Shown: positions 61,012 through 64,000 of the stretch, piece by piece
Layout of the letters: every line of letters starts with the position of its first letter
Numbering within the stretch: the stretch's first letter is position 1
Source of the DNA: Evansella tamaricis
GTDB taxonomy: Bacteria; Bacillota; Bacilli; Bacillales; Salisediminibacteriaceae
Direction: 5' to 3'
DNA length: 64,000 nt
NCBI RefSeq assembly: GCF_019042215.1
Contig: NZ_JAHQCS010000100.1
Span: 33,761 to 97,760, forward strand
The notes under the pieces: generated by a model
The model's input: only the letters and a program-made list of their open reading frames with translations
Databases searched by the model: none
Told to the model about the DNA's origin: nothing
Translations under genes and position numbers: made by a program

Positions 61012-61548
61012 ATGGACTTTTATTTCAATACAGTAAATCTAGTTCTATGTTTTATGTTATTTCTATTACTAATTATTTTGTTATTACTGTTTTTCAAACT
61101 GAAAAAAGCAGTTCTTATTTCATTCATTTCAGTACTTCTCCTGTCTTTCCTTGTTGTTTATATGGAATATAGGAGTCAGTTCATTACGTTCGAAAATTTA
61201 GCAGCAAATCAAATTGACGACGAATCTACCTATTGGAGCATGACCATCTGGACATATGATGTATCAAAGGAAACTCCACAGGCTACAGCCGTAGCATCCA
61301 TCTATGATAAGAAAATAATCCAAACGATATTGGATGATTTTAAAGATATGGAGTTAAAACGTGATGATGTTTTACGATTTTACGAAAGAGAGTACCGTAT
61401 ACAAATTACAACGAGAAACCATTTCACCTTTTATGTAGATGAGGATTATATTGATCACTACGAGATACTAAACGATACGAATCACTTACAAACGATTGAA
61501 TATCTTATTACTAGTAATGATGTTCTTTGGGAGTATTTTGAGGATTAA
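61012..61548 (+). CDS. Unknown membrane protein with extracytoplasmic domain
   Basis: The 178-residue protein starts with two very hydrophobic leucine-rich segments (about residues 7-29 and 33-50), then a soluble domain of about 125 residues rich in Asp, Glu, Tyr and Thr. No family is recognised. TGGAGGA precedes ATG 61012. It may belong with neighbouring envelope genes. Confidence 0.7.
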   Translation: MDFYFNTVNLVLCFMLFLLLIILLLLFFKLKKAVLISFISVLLLSFLVVYMEYRSQFITFENLAANQIDDESTYWSMTIWTYDVSKETPQATAVASIYDKKIIQTILDDFKDMELKRDDVLRFYEREYRIQITTRNHFTFYVDEDYIDHYEILNDTNHLQTIEYLITSNDVLWEYFED

Positions 61549-61658
61549 AAGTGATCGTTAAAAGAATTGATAGAGCGGCATCCGAGATAAACCGGGAGAA
61601 GCAAAAATCTACAAAAACATGTAACAGAGCAAATTAAAATAGGAATGGTGAGCTCAAA

Positions 61659-62471
61659 ATGACAAATATTAATCTAATAACTTTTCGGAAAAAACTAGTT
61701 TTTATTTTTCTTTCCCTTAGTGTAATTTCCCTGTTATTAGTGTTGCTATTATGGCATCAGGGCATTTTTATACCTAATGAGACAAAGGCAAATCAATATC
61801 CTGTGAAAGGGGTGGATGTTTCTTCTTACCAAGGAGACATTGATTGGGAAATCCTTCAGGAAGAAGGAATTGACTTTGCCTTTATTAAAGCCACGGAGGG
61901 AAGTTCATTTGTGGATCGGTACTTTCCTTTTAACTGGGAAAATGCACAGAAAACCAAGATGCGTATTGGTGCCTACCATTTTTTCAGTTATGACAGTGGA
62001 GGTGATACACAGGCTGAAAATTTCATAAAAACCGTTCCTAAAAATCCACTTGATTTACCGCCAGTTATCGACGTGGAGTTTTATGGTGACAAAGAAAAAA
62101 ATCCTCCAGAACGGCGTCTAGTGGACAAGGAATTGCAAACGATGGTGGAAATGTTAGAAAATCATTATGAAAAGACAGTTATTATTTATACAACGAAAAA
62201 AGCATACGACCTATTTATCAAAGATGGTTATGAAGACTGTGATATTTGGATTCGTGATGTATTTACGGAACCAACCTTGCCCAACCAAAGGGATTGGACT
62301 TTTTGGCAATATACCGACAGAGAGCGTCTAAAGGGCTATGATGGGGTAGAAAAATTTATTGATGTGAATGTATTCTTCGGGAGTGAAGAAGAATTTTTTA
62401 ATTGTTTAGGAAATTATAAAATTCTCGAACTGTGGATAAGTTTTAGTTTAAAATATTGTTATGGGAGGTGA
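61659..62471 (+). CDS. GH25 (lysozyme-like) hydrolase with signal anchor
   Basis: The 270-residue protein has an N-terminal hydrophobic helix (about residues 12-30) and a glycoside hydrolase 25 domain: GVDVSSYQGDIDW near residue 49, FIKATEG, the catalytic Asp-Glu pair in PVIDVEF near residue 127 and WTFWQYTD near residue 210. It would cleave peptidoglycan outside the membrane. The last ~20 residues after the FFGSEEEFF end are atypical, and the frame runs into the start of an IS91-like transposase. The original 3' end may therefore have been replaced by the insertion. Confidence 0.9.
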   Translation: MTNINLITFRKKLVFIFLSLSVISLLLVLLLWHQGIFIPNETKANQYPVKGVDVSSYQGDIDWEILQEEGIDFAFIKATEGSSFVDRYFPFNWENAQKTKMRIGAYHFFSYDSGGDTQAENFIKTVPKNPLDLPPVIDVEFYGDKEKNPPERRLVDKELQTMVEMLENHYEKTVIIYTTKKAYDLFIKDGYEDCDIWIRDVFTEPTLPNQRDWTFWQYTDRERLKGYDGVEKFIDVNVFFGSEEEFFNCLGNYKILELWISFSLKYCYGR

Positions 62472-62475
62472 AGTC

Positions 62476-63715
62476 ATGGTAAAGCACGGTAGCGGAGTGA
62501 TAAAAAAGATACTTAAGGATCACTTCGATGGTTTTTGGAGACTTCATCATGATCGCTTCCCTAAAGAGTATCAAGGTGATGTTCAGGAGGCCGTTGAAAA
62601 AGCAATAAAGTGTGGCACAACTGACATTGGTTTTGCGAAATATGAATGTTTAGGATGTGAAGGAGAACCTAAACCAGTCTTCGTAGGTTTTACGTGCAAA
62701 AGTCGATTCTGTCATAGATGTGGTAAAAAATATACCGATGATTGGTCAGATAAACAAGAAGAAATGATTTTTGATGTTCCACATCGTCATATGGTGTTTA
62801 CGATTCCGAAGGAGATAAGATCAGTATTTTTTTTAGATCGTAAAAAGTTAAATGAATTGAGTAAACAAGTGGCAGAAGTCTTTCATTTTTACTATCAAAG
62901 AAAAAGTAAGAAACGCGACTTAAAAGTGGGTATTATAACCGTCATTCATACATTTGGACGAGATTTAAAATGGAATCCTCATATACATGCCTTAGTAACA
63001 GAAGGCGCTCTTGATAAAAATAAAGAATGGGTTCCGAGTGAATTCATCCCTTATGAGTACCTAAGAAAAATCATGGCAAAAGGTAGTAATGGATGCAATA
63101 AAAGAGTGGTTCCCAACTAATCCTAAGGTCCATACACTAGTAAATGATTTATATAAACGCTATCCTAAAGGGTTTTATGTTAACGCAGAAAAGAAAATGA
63201 AAAATGCAAAAGGCGCGGCTAAGTATATAGGTAGATACCTTGCTAGACCAGCAATTGCAGAGTATAGAATTGAATCTTATGATGGAGAAACGATTCGATT
63301 TTGGTATGAAGATCATCAAACTGGTAAGAAGGTAAATGTGGCATGGCCTATTTTTCGATTTCTTTTTGAGTTACTACAACATATTCCTCCCAAGCATTTT
63401 CGAATGGTTGGGCGTTTTGGGTTGTATAGCAGAAAATCACATAAGAAAACGAATCAAATCCTATCACTTTATGCTTATGTAAGAACTCGTCAGCTCTCTT
63501 TGTTGGTAGAAAAGAAGAAAAGAAAGAAAACCTATCGCCAAAGAATGATTGATGCGTTTGAAAGAGATCCTTTTATATGTCCTCATTGCCATCGCGAGAT
63601 GGATTTAACAGAAATTTGGCATGCGGATCATGGATTTATTTTTCATTATATGCAAGGGGTGAAGTGTATTAAATTTAGGAGGGAAGAAGATGTCATCAAA
63701 AAAAGAGCAGGATAA
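62476..63715 (+). pseudogene. IS91-family Y2 transposase, frameshifted
   Basis: Two overlapping frames form one transposase. The first part (62476-63120) has the zinc-binding N-terminus (CLGC, CKSRFCHRC) and the HUH-type histidine pair NPHIHAL. The second (in frame from about 63071 to 63715) has the tyrosine pair YIGRY of the Y2 active site, basic helices and a CPHC motif. Removing one A from the run at 63066-63070 joins them as LRKSWQKVVMDAIKEW. The HUH and tyrosine sites are thus separated by a frameshift. It may be an inactivating mutation, a sequencing error or programmed slippage at A5. Confidence 0.85.
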
Positions 63716-63956
63716 TACGATAAATGACCCTTTTTTGAGATGGCTTGAAGAAGGGGAAGACCCGTTTGGATTACATGAAGATCAAGAAGATGATGTGATT
63801 ATTTTTAAGTGTTTAGATTGTAAAAAGACAGATGAAGTACCTGATTTTGTAGTAGGTGATTTCTCTGTTGATTTAAAAGAAGGAGAGAAAGTTGAAATTG
63901 AATGTCCTTATTGTAGTGGAACTATGCATGAAGCGAGTGACGTCCCAAGTAAATAG
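63690..63956 (+). CDS. Small zinc-ribbon-like protein carried by the IS element
   Basis: The 88-residue acidic protein has two CxxC pairs (CLDC near residue 41 and CPYC near residue 73), suggesting a zinc ribbon. It starts within the last 26 bases of the transposase frame after GGAGGGAAG, so translation is probably coupled. Its stop lies inside the arm of a hairpin. No function is known to me; it may be an accessory factor of this IS group. Confidence 0.75.
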   Translation: MSSKKEQDNTINDPFLRWLEEGEDPFGLHEDQEDDVIIFKCLDCKKTDEVPDFVVGDFSVDLKEGEKVEIECPYCSGTMHEASDVPSK

Positions 63957-63973
63957 TACTTAACTTGGGACGT
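63940..63973 (+). terminator. Hairpin at the 3' end of the IS-borne gene
   Basis: ACGTCCCAAGT at 63940-63950 is perfectly complementary to ACTTGGGACGT at 63963-63973. It overlaps the stop codon of the zinc-ribbon gene and lacks a T-run, so it may be an IS end structure rather than a terminator. Confidence 0.55.
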
Positions 63974-64000
63974 GCGAAAGTCGCGTTAGCGATTTTGTTC

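Larger units (their letters stand above)
62430..64000 (+). mobile_element. IS91-like element (Y2 transposase, accessory zinc-ribbon gene)
   Basis: The segment holds a frameshifted IS91-family transposase, an overlapping 88-residue zinc-ribbon gene and, at the right, a stem (63940-63973) followed by AGTCGC-GTTA-GCGAT and GTTC at the window's end. IS91 elements use GTTC/CTTG-type targets and hairpins at their ends. The left end lies somewhere near 62400-62460 and the right end may continue past the window. Confidence 0.7.

Overview
The window is a piece of chromosome from a spore-forming, AT-rich Firmicute, almost certainly a member of the Bacillaceae. The evidence is the gene order (ylmH-divIVA-ileS-lspA-rluD, then the ten-gene pyr operon, then rqcH-yicC-remA-gmk-rpoZ-coaBC-priA-fmt-rsmB-rlmN-prpC-prkC-rsgA-rpe-thiN-spoVM-rpmB-asp23-fakA, then sdaAB-sdaAA-recG-fapR-plsX-fabD-fabG-acpP-rnc), a clear spoVM gene, PyrR attenuators, an Ile T-box, and strong Shine-Dalgarno sites with frequent GTG and TTG starts. 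The genus cannot be fixed from the sequence alone.

Region 1 (1-5900) holds the tail of ylmH, the division protein DivIVA, isoleucyl-tRNA synthetase under a T-box, signal peptidase II and a large-subunit pseudouridine synthase. Region 2 (5900-17950) is a complete UMP biosynthesis operon with uracil permease. Two PyrR-binding attenuators are visible; the pyrR-pyrP spacer, where B. subtilis has a third, lacks a recognisable one. Region 3 (18000-22040) is a heterodimeric ABC exporter pair with the expected split of degenerate and intact ATP sites. Region 4 (22047-43250) is the conserved block for ribosome quality control, RNA processing, translation initiation, the PrkC/PrpC kinase-phosphatase pair, thiamine (TPP riboswitch, ThiT, ThiN), sporulation (SpoVM) and fatty-acid kinase (FakA with a DegV/FakB protein). 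Region 5 (43590-52113) is serine dehydratase, RecG, the FapR-controlled lipid operon and RNase III. Two genes expected from the standard Bacillus order are absent: def between priA and fmt, and smc-ftsY after rnc.

Region 6 (50900-64000) is accessory. Two diverged copies of a large structured repeat flank rnc and a nitroreductase-like gene. They are followed by a YebC-family regulator, a sigma factor paired with a second ClpP, a cluster of palindromic repeats, a polysaccharide deacetylase, an ECF sigma/anti-sigma pair with an apparent autoregulatory promoter, a run of small membrane or unknown proteins, a GH25 lysozyme-like protein, and an IS91-like element with a frameshifted transposase at the right edge.

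The most unusual signals are non-coding. One is a 41-bp perfect-arm palindrome flanked by an exact 9-bp direct repeat (56602-56660), which looks like a miniature insertion. It sits beside two palindromes sharing the same core. The other is the pair of large structured repeats. The sigma factor-ClpP2 pair is the best protein-level candidate for a poorly described system.
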